Below are positions 43,409 to 51,954 of a DNA stretch of 61,074 nt, piece by piece (position 1 is the stretch's first letter; the number at the start of each line of letters is the position of its first letter). The position numbers and the translations under genes were made by a program. The notes under the pieces were generated by a model that saw only the letters and a program-made list of their open reading frames with translations, was not told the DNA's origin and searched no databases. This stretch comes from JAHEJX01 sp041605955. Its GTDB lineage: Bacteria > Actinomycetota > Acidimicrobiia > Spongiisociales > UBA5794. The DNA is taken from assembly GCA_041605955.1 (NCBI GenBank), contig JBFIXI010000014.1, forward strand, positions 1-61,074. The letters run 5' to 3'.

Positions 43409-45324
43409 CCGCCGAAGCACCTCCGGTACCGGCGGGGCTCGAGCCGGCGCTGCTACAACGGTACGTGGCTTGGGCCATCCTGCTCGGCGGCGTAGTCGCC
43501 CTCCAGGTCATCTTCGGCTCGGCGACGGGCTTTCCGGCCGAGCTCGACACGTTGATCTCGGATCCGCTCGACTCGCTGGGAGAGTGGATCCGGGAGAATC
43601 GGCGGTCACACATCCTCTTCACGGGCTTCTTCAACCCCTTGACCGACGCCATCGATTGGGCGATATCGAGCCTGGAGTCGCTGTTGACCTGGCTCCCGTG
43701 GTACGCCGTGCTCGGCGTCGCCTTCTACATGCCGTTCCGAGCCGGCGCCTGGAAGCAGGGGGTGGTGGCCGCCGCGGTCTTGCTGTACACCGGGCTGATC
43801 GGGCTGTGGGAGCCCACGATGGAGACACTGGCCCTGATGTCGACTGCGGTGATGATCGCAGTGTTGATCGGAGTCCCGCTGGGTATCTGGGGAGCCCGCA
43901 GCACCCGCGTCGAACGGTTCATGAGGCCGATCCTGGACGCCATGCAGACGGTGCCAGCGTTCGTCTACTTTCTGCCGCTGCTCGGGTTCTTCGGCGTGGG
44001 CAAGGTCAATGCCGCAGTGGCCACGGTGATCTATGCGCTGCCCCCGGTGGTGCGACTCACCACCCTCGGCATTCGCCAGGTGTCGGATCAGGCGGTGGAG
44101 GCCTCACGGGTGTTCGGGGCGACCAAAGGCCAGACGTTGCGCAAAGTGCAGATACCCATGGCGCTGCCGACGATCCTCACCGGCCTGACTCAAACCATCA
44201 TGATGGCCCTCGGCATCGTCGTGCTTGCGGCGCTCATCGGTGCCGGCGGCCTGGGCGAGAACGTGTTCCAGAGCTTGTCGCAACGCCGTACCGGCCGCGG
44301 CATCGGGGCCGGGCTCGCCATCGTTGCGGTCGCCATGGTGCTGGAACGGGTGTGGCGGAGCCTCGCCTCCCTCGACCCTTCGACGCGGCCCCCCAAGTCG
44401 TGGCGGCGCTACGGCCTCGGCGGAGTCGCCGCCCTCACAGTGGTGGGCCGGGCCTCAGGCGTGGTCGAGTTCCCCGACGTGTGGCGGCTGAGCGCATTCG
44501 ACCCGATCGACTCTGCAGTCCGCTGGGCCCGCGACAACCTGTCCTGGATCACCCGGCCATTCAACGACTTCTTCGTCGGCGAGATCATCGTGCCGGTGCG
44601 CGACTTCCTCACCGAAGACCTCGCCTGGCCCATCTTGGTCTTCGTGACGGCTTGGCTGTGCTGGCAGGTCAAGGGTTGGAAGCTGGCCCTCTTCGGCGGC
44701 GGCGCGGTCGCCGCGATCGGCCTCATCGGGATGTGGGAGCTGTCGATCGACACCCTGGTCCAGGTGATGGCGGCCACGTTGATCTCGGTGGCCATTGCGG
44801 TCCCGATCGGCATATGGGCGGGCCGCAAGCCGCGTGTCGAAGCGGCCATGGGGCCGATCCTCGACGCCTTACAGACTATTCCCTCACTGGTCTACATCAT
44901 CCCGGTTGTGATCCTCTTCACCGTGGGGGTCGTCCCCGGGCTGATCGCTTCGGTGCTCTACGCCATCGTGCCGGGAATTCGCATCACGGCGTTGGGCATC
45001 CGCCAGGTGCCGGAGGAGTCGGTGGAGGCCTCCCGCACCTTCGGAGCGACCCCTCGCCAGACCTTGCTCGGCGTTCGTGTCCCGCTAGCGGCTCCGACCA
45101 TCATGGCGGCCATCAACCAGGTGATCATGATGGTGCTCGCCATGGTGATCATCGCCGGGTTCGTCGGCGGTGGCGGGCTGGGATTCGAGACGATCCGGGC
45201 GTTGACCCGCAGCCTGTTCGGATTGGGTTTCGAAGTGGGCCTGGCCCTGGTGTTGATGGCGATGATCTTGGATCGCTACACGCAGGCGTGGGGCGAGAGA
45301 CTGCAGCCTCCGGAGGGAACGTAG
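43405..45324 (+). CDS. Fused double permease of a glycine betaine-type ABC importer
   Basis: 639 residues holding two complete permease domains in tandem. The first (about 75-315) has the coupling motif EASRVFGATKGQTLRKVQIPMALP, the second (about 430-630) EASRTFGATPRQTLLGVRVPLAAP; each follows the MQTVPAFVY/LQTIPSLVY pattern of ProW. An extra N-terminal helix and a linker of about 100 residues with helices join them. ProW normally works as a homodimer of one domain; here one chain supplies both. GTG start at 43405. Confidence 0.92.
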   Translation: MTAEAPPVPAGLEPALLQRYVAWAILLGGVVALQVIFGSATGFPAELDTLISDPLDSLGEWIRENRRSHILFTGFFNPLTDAIDWAISSLESLLTWLPWYAVLGVAFYMPFRAGAWKQGVVAAAVLLYTGLIGLWEPTMETLALMSTAVMIAVLIGVPLGIWGARSTRVERFMRPILDAMQTVPAFVYFLPLLGFFGVGKVNAAVATVIYALPPVVRLTTLGIRQVSDQAVEASRVFGATKGQTLRKVQIPMALPTILTGLTQTIMMALGIVVLAALIGAGGLGENVFQSLSQRRTGRGIGAGLAIVAVAMVLERVWRSLASLDPSTRPPKSWRRYGLGGVAALTVVGRASGVVEFPDVWRLSAFDPIDSAVRWARDNLSWITRPFNDFFVGEIIVPVRDFLTEDLAWPILVFVTAWLCWQVKGWKLALFGGGAVAAIGLIGMWELSIDTLVQVMAATLISVAIAVPIGIWAGRKPRVEAAMGPILDALQTIPSLVYIIPVVILFTVGVVPGLIASVLYAIVPGIRITALGIRQVPEESVEASRTFGATPRQTLLGVRVPLAAPTIMAAINQVIMMVLAMVIIAGFVGGGGLGFETIRALTRSLFGLGFEVGLALVLMAMILDRYTQAWGERLQPPEGT

Positions 45325-45328
45325 CCGC

Positions 45329-46153
45329 TCAGGTCCCCGCCTGGAAACCGAGCCCGTCTCCGTTGCGATCCAGGATCGTCAGCCGGTCGCCGTCGATCTC
45401 GAAGGTGAAGTCGTTGCCCAAAATGGTGAATACGAAGGCCTCCTGCTGCATGATGCCCTCGCCCATGCAGGCGATCTCGGTGTACGTGATCTGGCCCACT
45501 CGGATCTGGTTGCCGTCGATCTCGATGTCGGCTCCGTAGTCGTTACACCCACCGAAGCCCCGCAGCGCGTTGGCTTCGACGTGGAGCGTGACCTCGGTGC
45601 CGGGAACCAGCGTGCTGGCCGCCTGGCCCCGGATGATCGTGTCGGCGATCCACTGCGTGCCCATCAACTCGGCGTCGGGGAACACCGTGGCTCGGTCGAC
45701 GAACTGCAGAGCAGAACCGCCGACCTCACCAATAGTGAGCACCCCTTCGACGACGTTGTAGACGCTGGCACGTTCGAGCACTTGGATGACGTTGCTCTCC
45801 TGGGCCATCAGCGGCTCCTCGCAGGCCATCTCCGTCCTCCCGATGCCGCCGAACTGGATCGTCCCGGTGCCGAGGGTGTACTCGCCGAAGTACAGGTTGC
45901 AGCCGGTGGTGCCGCCGAAGCTGCGGCCGTCGTTGTCGAACTCGATCGTGGGGGCGGCATTGGGCACGAGCGCCACCGGAGCCCCACCGAGGAACATGTC
46001 GGTGGCCACCCATCGGGTGCCGGCGAGCTTGATCGGGTCGGGGGTGGGGTCGGTCCCGGGCACGGTGGTATCGGTCGAGTCATCGCCACAGGCGGCGAAT
46101 AACAATGCGAGCGCCGCCAGCAGGCCGGTTATCCGAATCGTCCTTGTTCTCAT
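45329..46153 (-). CDS. Lipoprotein with two META/HslJ-like domains
   Basis: 274 residues: signal peptide with lipobox LFAAC (Cys22), acidic Thr/Pro linker, then two META domains at about 43-150 and 160-270. Each shows the L-x-GT-x-W start, a G-x-NxY/ND-Y core (TGCNLYFGEY; GGCNDYGADI) and the T-E-x-AC segment (GRTEMACEE; TYTEIACMG). HslJ/META proteins are envelope proteins linked to stress or antibiotic resistance in other bacteria. Convergent with the permease gene, 4 bp apart. Confidence 0.85.
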   Translation of the reverse strand: MRTRTIRITGLLAALALLFAACGDDSTDTTVPGTDPTPDPIKLAGTRWVATDMFLGGAPVALVPNAAPTIEFDNDGRSFGGTTGCNLYFGEYTLGTGTIQFGGIGRTEMACEEPLMAQESNVIQVLERASVYNVVEGVLTIGEVGGSALQFVDRATVFPDAELMGTQWIADTIIRGQAASTLVPGTEVTLHVEANALRGFGGCNDYGADIEIDGNQIRVGQITYTEIACMGEGIMQQEAFVFTILGNDFTFEIDGDRLTILDRNGDGLGFQAGT

Positions 46154-46242
46154 GTTGATTAGACGAGGAGCGGCGCGCCGGCGGTTCCCCGCCTGGCGAC
46201 CCTACCAAGTCTCACTGAGCACGAGCCGCTGGCGCCTGATCG

Positions 46243-46977
46243 CTACCCCAAGAACGCGGCCAGTTTCTCGTAGGCCGGCTGACACTCGGCGAGGACGTCG
46301 TGCAGCCGGTCGGGAACGACTTCCTTCTTCGCCCGGTAGGGCTCGAAGCCCGTCGTCTGATGGAGCCGCCCGTACCAGTGAGGCGCCCACGTGCCGTCCT
46401 CCGGCTTGGGACCAGCCTCCCAATGCAGCATCGCCGGATCCCATTCGATGCCGAGCCGGGCGCACAACGCCGCCAGCTGGCCTGCCGGGTCTTCGAGGAT
46501 CTGGCGGGAGCCGACCACGACGGGACGCTGGCCCCGGTCGATCAGGTAGTCGATCAGCTCCGCTTGCTGGGGCAGCCCGGTCATCTCGGGCGTGGGCTCG
46601 GGAAGGTTCTTGATGAGCGACGTGATCACGTCGGCGGGCTCCCGGATCAGGAAGAAGTTGGTGACCTTGGCGAGAAAGCTCCGGTCCAGGCCGACGCCGA
46701 CGATGTGGTGGCCCATGTTCTTGAAGAAAGCAATGGGGGTCGAATACGGACCCAAGATGATCGTGCGGATCGCCTCTTCGCCATCGACGGGCATCGAGGC
46801 CATCGTCTCCTCCCGGCCGGGATGATCGATGCCGGTGACGCGGAGGTAGTTGGCGTACAACGGCTCGTCGAAGACGGTCGTGTCGGCCCGGGAGCGGAAG
46901 CTGTACATCATGGCAGTCGAGATGTTGCGCGGCCCCGAGATCATGTGGATCCGCTTCGTGGGCGTCTTCTCAGCCAT
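46243..46977 (-). CDS. Sulfotransferase-like P-loop protein
   Basis: 244 residues. The 5'-phosphosulfate-type loop MISGPRNISTAMMYSF (about 12-27) and the later FLIREPADVITSL (3'-phosphate type R-x-P...S) are those of sulfotransferase-fold proteins. HMISGPRN-STAM with DEPLYANYL resembles the branch that is fused to class IV aminotransferases in plants, as far as I recall. Its ATG lies 8 bp inside the 3' end of the aminotransferase gene, so the two are co-translated. Whether it uses PAPS is open. Confidence 0.78.
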   Translation of the reverse strand: MAEKTPTKRIHMISGPRNISTAMMYSFRSRADTTVFDEPLYANYLRVTGIDHPGREETMASMPVDGEEAIRTIILGPYSTPIAFFKNMGHHIVGVGLDRSFLAKVTNFFLIREPADVITSLIKNLPEPTPEMTGLPQQAELIDYLIDRGQRPVVVGSRQILEDPAGQLAALCARLGIEWDPAMLHWEAGPKPEDGTWAPHWYGRLHQTTGFEPYRAKKEVVPDRLHDVLAECQPAYEKLAAFLG

Positions 46978-47881
46978 GGCCCGCCGTTTCGATCGCAGCG
47001 CGCAGCAAGCCGGTGAGCCGGGCCGTCACCGGACCGGGTACTGCGCCGTCCCCGATCCGCCGGCCGTCCACCTCGCTCACCGGGGTGAGGCCGCCGAAGG
47101 TGCCGGTAACGAAGGATTCGTCCGCCGAGTAGACGTCGGTCAGCGAGAAGACCCGCTCGAAGACCGGGATGTCGTTGGCGCGACACAGCTCGATCACGAG
47201 TGCCCGGGTGATGCCGTTGAGGCAGTACTGACCCGTCGAGGTCCACACCTCGCCGGAACGGACTATGAAGAAGTTGGTGGCGTTGCAGGTGGCCACCGCC
47301 CCGGTCACGTCGAGCATCAGCGCCTCGTCGGCGCCGGCTTTGGTCGCCTGGATCAGCGCAATCACCTCGTGCAGCTTGCTGTGACAGTTGAGCTTCTGGT
47401 CGAGCACGTCCGGCCCGGGGCGCCGCACTGTGGACGTGAACAGCTTGACTCCGGCGGCAGCTACCTCGGGTGACGCCACCTTGTGCTCGGCGATGATGAC
47501 GATGTTGGGGCCCCCCACGGTGTTGGCCGGATGCTGGCTGGGCGTTTTCTTGTTGCCCCGGGTGACCATGAGCCGCACGTGGACGTCGGTATCCATGCCG
47601 TTGCGCTCCACAGTCTCTCGCAAGGCGGCGGCCACCTCCTCCCGGCTCATCCCGATTTCTAGATCGATGGCGGCGGCGTTGGAAAACAGGCGATCGAGAT
47701 GCCGATCCAAGTGGACGAATGCTCCGTTGTGGAGGCGCAGCCCATCCCACACCCCGTCGCCGACCAGAAACCCGCTGTCGAACACCGAGATCCTCGCCTC
47801 CGCCCGTGGAAAGAACTCGCCGTTGATGTAGATCTCGATGCTCTCGTTGCGGGGATCCTCGACCGCGCTGTGGGTGCTCAT
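46970..47881 (-). CDS. Class IV PLP-dependent aminotransferase (BCAT/DAAT-like)
   Basis: 303 residues starting at ATG 47881. IYINGEFFPRAEARISVFDSGFLVGDGVWDGLRL is the classic class IV N-terminus. DQKLNCHSKLHEVIA carries the region of the PLP lysine, EALMLDVTGAVATCNATNFF the cofactor phosphate region and TGTFGGLTPVSEVDGR the end of the active site. Branched-chain and D-amino acid enzymes cannot be separated by eye. The overlapping sulfotransferase-like gene points to a linked reaction. Confidence 0.88.
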   Translation of the reverse strand: MSTHSAVEDPRNESIEIYINGEFFPRAEARISVFDSGFLVGDGVWDGLRLHNGAFVHLDRHLDRLFSNAAAIDLEIGMSREEVAAALRETVERNGMDTDVHVRLMVTRGNKKTPSQHPANTVGGPNIVIIAEHKVASPEVAAAGVKLFTSTVRRPGPDVLDQKLNCHSKLHEVIALIQATKAGADEALMLDVTGAVATCNATNFFIVRSGEVWTSTGQYCLNGITRALVIELCRANDIPVFERVFSLTDVYSADESFVTGTFGGLTPVSEVDGRRIGDGAVPGPVTARLTGLLRAAIETAGHG

Positions 47882-48093
47882 CGGGGGGACGCTACAAGTG
47901 CGCGCTCGGCGGTACAACGCAACGGTAGGTCACGAAGCGGAGGCGTTTCCGGGAGGAGGTGTCGGCTTTCAAACAGTCGGCCGCGGTTCTTTCTGCGTAG
48001 GTACCAGCGACGTGGCAACATCAGGCGCCGTCGCGAGCAACCCGACCTATCTGCTCGGCCGCGCTCGAAGGCAAGGGCCTACGCTGCAGGCAT

Positions 48094-48115
48094 CCGATCG
48101 AAACCCGTTTCGATC
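48094..48115 (-). terminator. Hairpin after the prenyltransferase gene
   Basis: CGATCGAAA and TTTCGATCG pair with a short C/G loop (48094-48115), nine bases beyond the stop of the minus-strand gene ending at 48124. The rest of 47882-48093 shows no gene. Confidence 0.5.
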
Positions 48116-48123
48116 GAAGCACC

Positions 48124-48918
48124 TCACTTCCCGAAGCGGCGCTCCCGGTGGGTGAACTCACGTAGGGCGCGCAAGAAGTCGACGCGGCGGAACTCGGGCC
48201 ACAGCACATCGACGAACGCGAACTCGGCATAGGCGGCCTGCCACAGCAGGAAACCGGAGAGACGGGCTTCGCCGGAGGTGCGGATGACCAGGTCGGGATC
48301 CGGCACGTCGGGGTTGTACATATGCGACGCCAGCAAGTTGGCGTCGACCTTCTCGACGATGGCTTCCGGGGAGAGGCCCTCGGCCGCCAGCTTGGTGATC
48401 ATGTCCCTAGTGGCATCGACGATCTCCTGGCGTCCGCCGTAGCCGAGGGCGATCGTGAGCTGGCGGGAGCCGGCTTGGCTCTGTTCGGCGGCGCGCTTGG
48501 CTTTGGCGGCCAGCTCCGGAGGCAGCAGGTCGAGGCTGCCCGCGAAGCGCAGCGCGAGGTTGTGGTCGGCAACGGCGGCTGGGAGACGCTCGACGAGGTC
48601 ACCGAGGACGTCACACAGCGGCTCCAACTCTGCGTTCGGGCGATCCAAGTTCTCCTTGGAGAGCAGCCAGCAAGTTATCGCCGGGATCTCGAACTCGTGC
48701 GTCCATTCGAGGAACTCGAAGAACTTGGCGGCACCGATCTCGTAGCCGTGGCGGACCTCAGCGAGCTTCTCGGCGCGGGCGTATCGGCGATGACCGTCGA
48801 GGATCACTCCGATGTGGCCCGGCAGCCGATCTCGATCGAGGAATTTGAGGATGCGACTCTCGTAGATCCGATAGAGCGGCTTCTTGACGACCGCTTTTAT
48901 GGAGTTGAGGCTCATCAT
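48124..48918 (-). CDS. uppS: Cis-prenyltransferase (undecaprenyl diphosphate synthase family)
   Basis: 264 residues. Chain-elongating enzyme making polyprenyl diphosphate carriers for the cell wall. The P-loop reads GVILDGHRRYARAEKL, then HGYEIGAAKFFEFLEW, the LLSKENLDRPNAEL helix, and PDLVIRTSGEARLSGFLLWQAAYAEFAF, the family's C-terminal signature. The usual DGN(G/R)R has His in place of Asn, which is unusual because that Asn is nearly invariant. The symbol reflects the family; a second, shorter-chain enzyme is possible. Confidence 0.85.
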   Translation of the reverse strand: MMSLNSIKAVVKKPLYRIYESRILKFLDRDRLPGHIGVILDGHRRYARAEKLAEVRHGYEIGAAKFFEFLEWTHEFEIPAITCWLLSKENLDRPNAELEPLCDVLGDLVERLPAAVADHNLALRFAGSLDLLPPELAAKAKRAAEQSQAGSRQLTIALGYGGRQEIVDATRDMITKLAAEGLSPEAIVEKVDANLLASHMYNPDVPDPDLVIRTSGEARLSGFLLWQAAYAEFAFVDVLWPEFRRVDFLRALREFTHRERRFGK

Positions 48919-49030
48919 GTTCTTCTCGTCGCCCCACCAGGCTGACTTGACCTCTCCCTCTCCAAACAGACACTAGGAGACGCCGGAAGTTCTGCGTGCA
49001 CTGGGCGTCTCCGGGAGGAAAAACCGGTCC

Positions 49031-50365
49031 TCAGCCCCGCGCCGCCCAGATCATGCGGTTCACCGCGTTCTCCAACATCTCCTGCCGGCCCGATACCGGG
49101 GAAGGGTCGATCTCACCGGCGCGGACCCGGTCCTCGAGCGATCGTAGGGTCTCGGCCCCGGATGTGATGGCGTTACCCAGGTCGCCGTTCCAAGCGGCGT
49201 AGCGCTCCCGACGGGGACCGACCAGCGTTTCCTCCTCGATCATGTCCGCCGCCACCAGGAGAGACCGGGCCAGAGTGTCGATTCCTCCGATGTGGCCGTG
49301 AAACAGATCCGAGCGATGCAGCGACTGCCGGCGCAGCTTGGCATCGAAGTTGAAACCACCGGTGGTGAAGCCCCCGGCCCGCAAGATCTCGTGCATCGCC
49401 AGCGATAGCTCGTCCACGGAGTTGGGGAACTGGTCGGTGTCCCATCCGTTCTGGTAGTCACCCCGGTTGGCGTCGACCGAACCGAAGATGCCGTTGTCGA
49501 TGGCGTAGGCGACTTCGTGGTGGAAGGAGTGGCCCGCCAATGTGGCGTGGTTGACCTCGATGTTCACTCGGTACTCGTCCGCCAGGTCGTAGCGTTGCAG
49601 AAAGCCGTGCACCGACTGGCAGTCGTAGTCGTATTGGTGCTTGGTCGGCTCCTGCGGCTTGGGCTCGATCAGCAGGGTGCCACTGAAACCGATGTTGCGC
49701 TTGTGGTCGGCGACCATGGTGAGGAAGCGACCCAACTGGTCGGCCTCCCGCTTCAGGTCGGTGTTCAGCAGCGTTTCGTAGCCCTCCCGGCCGCCCCACA
49801 GCACGTAGTTGGCGCCGCCGAGCCGGTGCGTAGCCTCGAGGGCGTGCAGCACCTGGGCGCCGGCATAGGCGAAGACCTCCGGATCGGGGTTGGTGGCCGC
49901 GCCGGCGGCATATCGCGGATGGGAGAACAGGTTGGCCGTCCCCCACAGGAGCCGCACCCCGGTCTCCTCCATCTTCTGCTCGGCGTAGTCGACCATGGCG
50001 GCGAGATTCGAAGCCGACTCGGCGAACGTCTTGCCCGCCGGCGCCAGATCGGCGTCGTGGAAGCAGAAGAACGGCACCCCCAGCTTGGTGAAGAACTCGA
50101 AAGCGGCGTCCGCCTTGTGGCGCGCCGCTTGCATGGGATCGGCCGAGTGTGTCAGCCACGGCCGGTCGAAGGTACCGACTCCGAAGACGTCGCTGCCCGG
50201 CCAATTGAACGAGTGCCAGTAGCAGACCGCTATGCGCAGATGATCTTCCATACGCGTGCCGAGCACCGTCCGGTCCGGGTCGTACACCTTGAACCGGAAC
50301 GGGTCGGTCGAATCGAGGCCGCCAAATGCAATCGGCTCGGTCACCTCGGTGAAGAATTCGGTCAT
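49031..50365 (-). CDS. xylA: Xylose isomerase
   Basis: About 444 residues, the long class II form. Interconverts D-xylose and D-xylulose (and glucose/fructose). Active-site blocks are WPGSDVFG, FFCFHDADLAP (catalytic His), LIEPKPQEPTKHQYDYD (metal Glu and the Lys), EVNHATLAGHSFHHE, and GSVDANRGDYQNGWDTDQFP (metal Asp residues). The second ATG (50365) is preferred because GGAGGT sits seven bases before it and directly abuts the first ATG (50371). No xylB or transporter is adjacent. Confidence 0.95.
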   Translation of the reverse strand: MTEFFTEVTEPIAFGGLDSTDPFRFKVYDPDRTVLGTRMEDHLRIAVCYWHSFNWPGSDVFGVGTFDRPWLTHSADPMQAARHKADAAFEFFTKLGVPFFCFHDADLAPAGKTFAESASNLAAMVDYAEQKMEETGVRLLWGTANLFSHPRYAAGAATNPDPEVFAYAGAQVLHALEATHRLGGANYVLWGGREGYETLLNTDLKREADQLGRFLTMVADHKRNIGFSGTLLIEPKPQEPTKHQYDYDCQSVHGFLQRYDLADEYRVNIEVNHATLAGHSFHHEVAYAIDNGIFGSVDANRGDYQNGWDTDQFPNSVDELSLAMHEILRAGGFTTGGFNFDAKLRRQSLHRSDLFHGHIGGIDTLARSLLVAADMIEEETLVGPRRERYAAWNGDLGNAITSGAETLRSLEDRVRAGEIDPSPVSGRQEMLENAVNRMIWAARG

Positions 50366-50477
50366 CGCCATACCTCCACTAGCCGCGTCTATGCGCCGGA
50401 TCTATGCGCCGGATCAATGGGATTGTGTTCCGCCGGGCTGCGCCGGGCAAGCCCGAGAATCACCTATCCTGGTGGCA

Positions 50478-51143
50478 GTGCATGAGGCCAGGCTGAAACT
50501 CGGCAAGATGGAGAACCCGGTTCGGGGCTTTCTCCACGGCGCGGCTGCCGTCGCTGCGCTGTGGGGCTCGGTGTTCCTGGTACTGCGCATCGACACACTC
50601 GGCGGGCGCATTGCGGCCGCCGTCTTCGGCATCGCCATGGTCTCGCTATACACGACCAGCTCCCTCTACCACTCGGTGCCGTGGAAAGAGATCTGGAACC
50701 GTCGTATGCAGCGCCTGGACCACTCGATGATCTTCATTCTGATCGCCGGCACATATACCCCGGTTGCGTGGATCGCCCTCGACGGATGGTGGCGGGTGGC
50801 CACGCTCATCGTGGTGTGGGCTTTTGCCGTCGTCGGCATCGGGCAGCAGAGCTTCTTCCCCCGGGAGCGCAACACGTTCGGCATTGCGCTGATGGTGACC
50901 ATGGGTTGGCTGTCGCTGTTCATCATGGTCCCGTTCGCCCAACGCGCCGGCGCGCTGGCCGTGGTATTCATGGCGATGGGTGGGGTGCTGTACACGGTGG
51001 GGATGGTGTTCCTGGTGACGAACCGGCCTCGTCTGTGGCCGCGGGTGTTCTCGTATCACGAGCTGTTCCACGTGATGGTGGTCTCGGCGACCAGCCTTCA
51101 CTTCCTCACCACGTGGCGCTACGTGGCGCCGCTGGCGGCCTGA
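50478..51143 (+). CDS. Hemolysin III / PAQR family membrane protein
   Basis: About 221 residues and seven membrane helices. Conserved residues of the family are SSLYHSVPW (helix 2, with the metal-site His), RRMQRLDHSMIFILIAGTYTP (Asp-His) and the C-terminal SYHELFHVMVVSATSLHF (His-x3-His). Bacterial YqfA/HlyIII proteins share the zinc-site of PAQR receptors; their activity is not settled. The exact start is uncertain: GTG 50472, GTG 50478 or ATG 50508, none with a clear ribosome binding site. Confidence 0.85.
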   Translation: MHEARLKLGKMENPVRGFLHGAAAVAALWGSVFLVLRIDTLGGRIAAAVFGIAMVSLYTTSSLYHSVPWKEIWNRRMQRLDHSMIFILIAGTYTPVAWIALDGWWRVATLIVVWAFAVVGIGQQSFFPRERNTFGIALMVTMGWLSLFIMVPFAQRAGALAVVFMAMGGVLYTVGMVFLVTNRPRLWPRVFSYHELFHVMVVSATSLHFLTTWRYVAPLAA

Positions 51144-51227
51144 TCGCACCCTCGCGCTCTCAGGTCACTGCGGCCTATCTCGTCTCAGCCTGGTTTTCTT
51201 GTCATAGGGCCGGGGTACGTTGTTGCC

Positions 51228-51428
51228 ATGAACACAACTCACGCCATGGCCGCTTTCACAGCCGACACGGCTCGTAGTCATTCGGCTCCGGACGCAGATC
51301 ACTCCTCCGATCCAGCTATCGCTCGGGCTCTCCAGCGACTCAGTGACGGCGGCTTCGACTTCGCCGTAGTGGAACGGTGTCCCGCCCACTGCACCTTTTG
51401 TGACGAGAAGCTCGCCACTGCGGCGTAG
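51228..51428 (+). CDS. Small protein with C-x3-C-x2-C motif
   Basis: 66 residues, ATG at 51228. The N-terminal half is Ala/His/Asp-rich and likely disordered; then ARALQRLSDGGFDFAVVERC leads into CPAHCTFC, a C-x3-C-x2-C motif like that of radical SAM enzymes, but the protein ends eight residues later. It could be a tiny metal-binding protein or a fragment. No strong ribosome binding site. Family not recognised. Confidence 0.45.
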   Translation: MNTTHAMAAFTADTARSHSAPDADHSSDPAIARALQRLSDGGFDFAVVERCPAHCTFCDEKLATAA

Positions 51429-51503
51429 CTGCGCTCCCCGGGGTGCACCTGCTTCGGTACACCGCCACCGGTCCATCACTTCCGCACAGACATTCGGACT
51501 GAA

Positions 51504-51538
51504 GCGGGCTGGGCGGGCTGGGCGGGCTGGGCGGGCTG
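51504..51538. repeat. 9-bp tandem repeat
   Basis: Four copies of gcgggctgg (last one ending in a). It lies in the 526-bp gene-free stretch between the C-x3-C-x2-C ORF and argH. Confidence 0.85.
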
Positions 51539-51556
51539 AAGCGGGCAAATCCGGGC

Positions 51557-51815
51557 GCGGCGACTCTCATCCCGCTGGAGGAGAGTTGCGGGGAGGCAGC
51601 CCGAAGGGTGACTTCCTGGCCCGCACATGAGAGTCGAGTCGCCGCTGATCTTTGGATTCGATTGCCGACTGGCGTTCTGTCTCGGCGCCGGTTTGGCGCC
51701 GAGACAGAAGCCTGTCACGCTCCTAGGCCCAGCAGGTCTTCCGACCCGCCCCCACCGCCGTGGAGCTCCTACCTCCGTCTTCGAGAAGACGGTTCCCCTA
51801 CGCACCTGGCCGTGC
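51557..51815. other. Hairpin-rich noncoding stretch upstream of the end of argH
   Basis: No convincing gene in 51429-51954. ACTCTC (51563-51568) can pair with GAGAGT at 51581-51586, or as part of CGACTCTCAT with ATGAGAGTCG at 51627-51636, so two hairpins exclude each other. A perfect 15-bp hairpin with a GGTTT loop is at 51675-51709. CCGTCTTC/GAAGACGG and CGCAC/GTGCG hairpins follow near 51774-51815. The last could include the argH terminator. Composition drops in GC towards 51850-51950. Confidence 0.5.
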
Positions 51816-51954
51816 GTTCTGCGAATGCCCCCTACTTGCTCGCATACCTATTAGACACCATTGCGAGCCGTTTGTGACGAGGTTTCTGCCTATCGAGCCC
51901 CAAATGAGTCCACCGACCTACGAAATCGGCTGTCGCCAGCCCGCAGAGCGCGAA

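Noticed and set aside
43386..45539. 717-codon open frame in a second frame of the betaine permease
   Set aside because: Arg/Gly/His-rich composition; the overlapping frame has clear permease motifs. High GC leaves long open shadow frames.
51575..51640. Glycine or c-di-AMP riboswitch
   Set aside because: Fragments such as ccgaaggg and gagag are suggestive, but the conserved core strings and their order are missing, and no gene follows on that strand.
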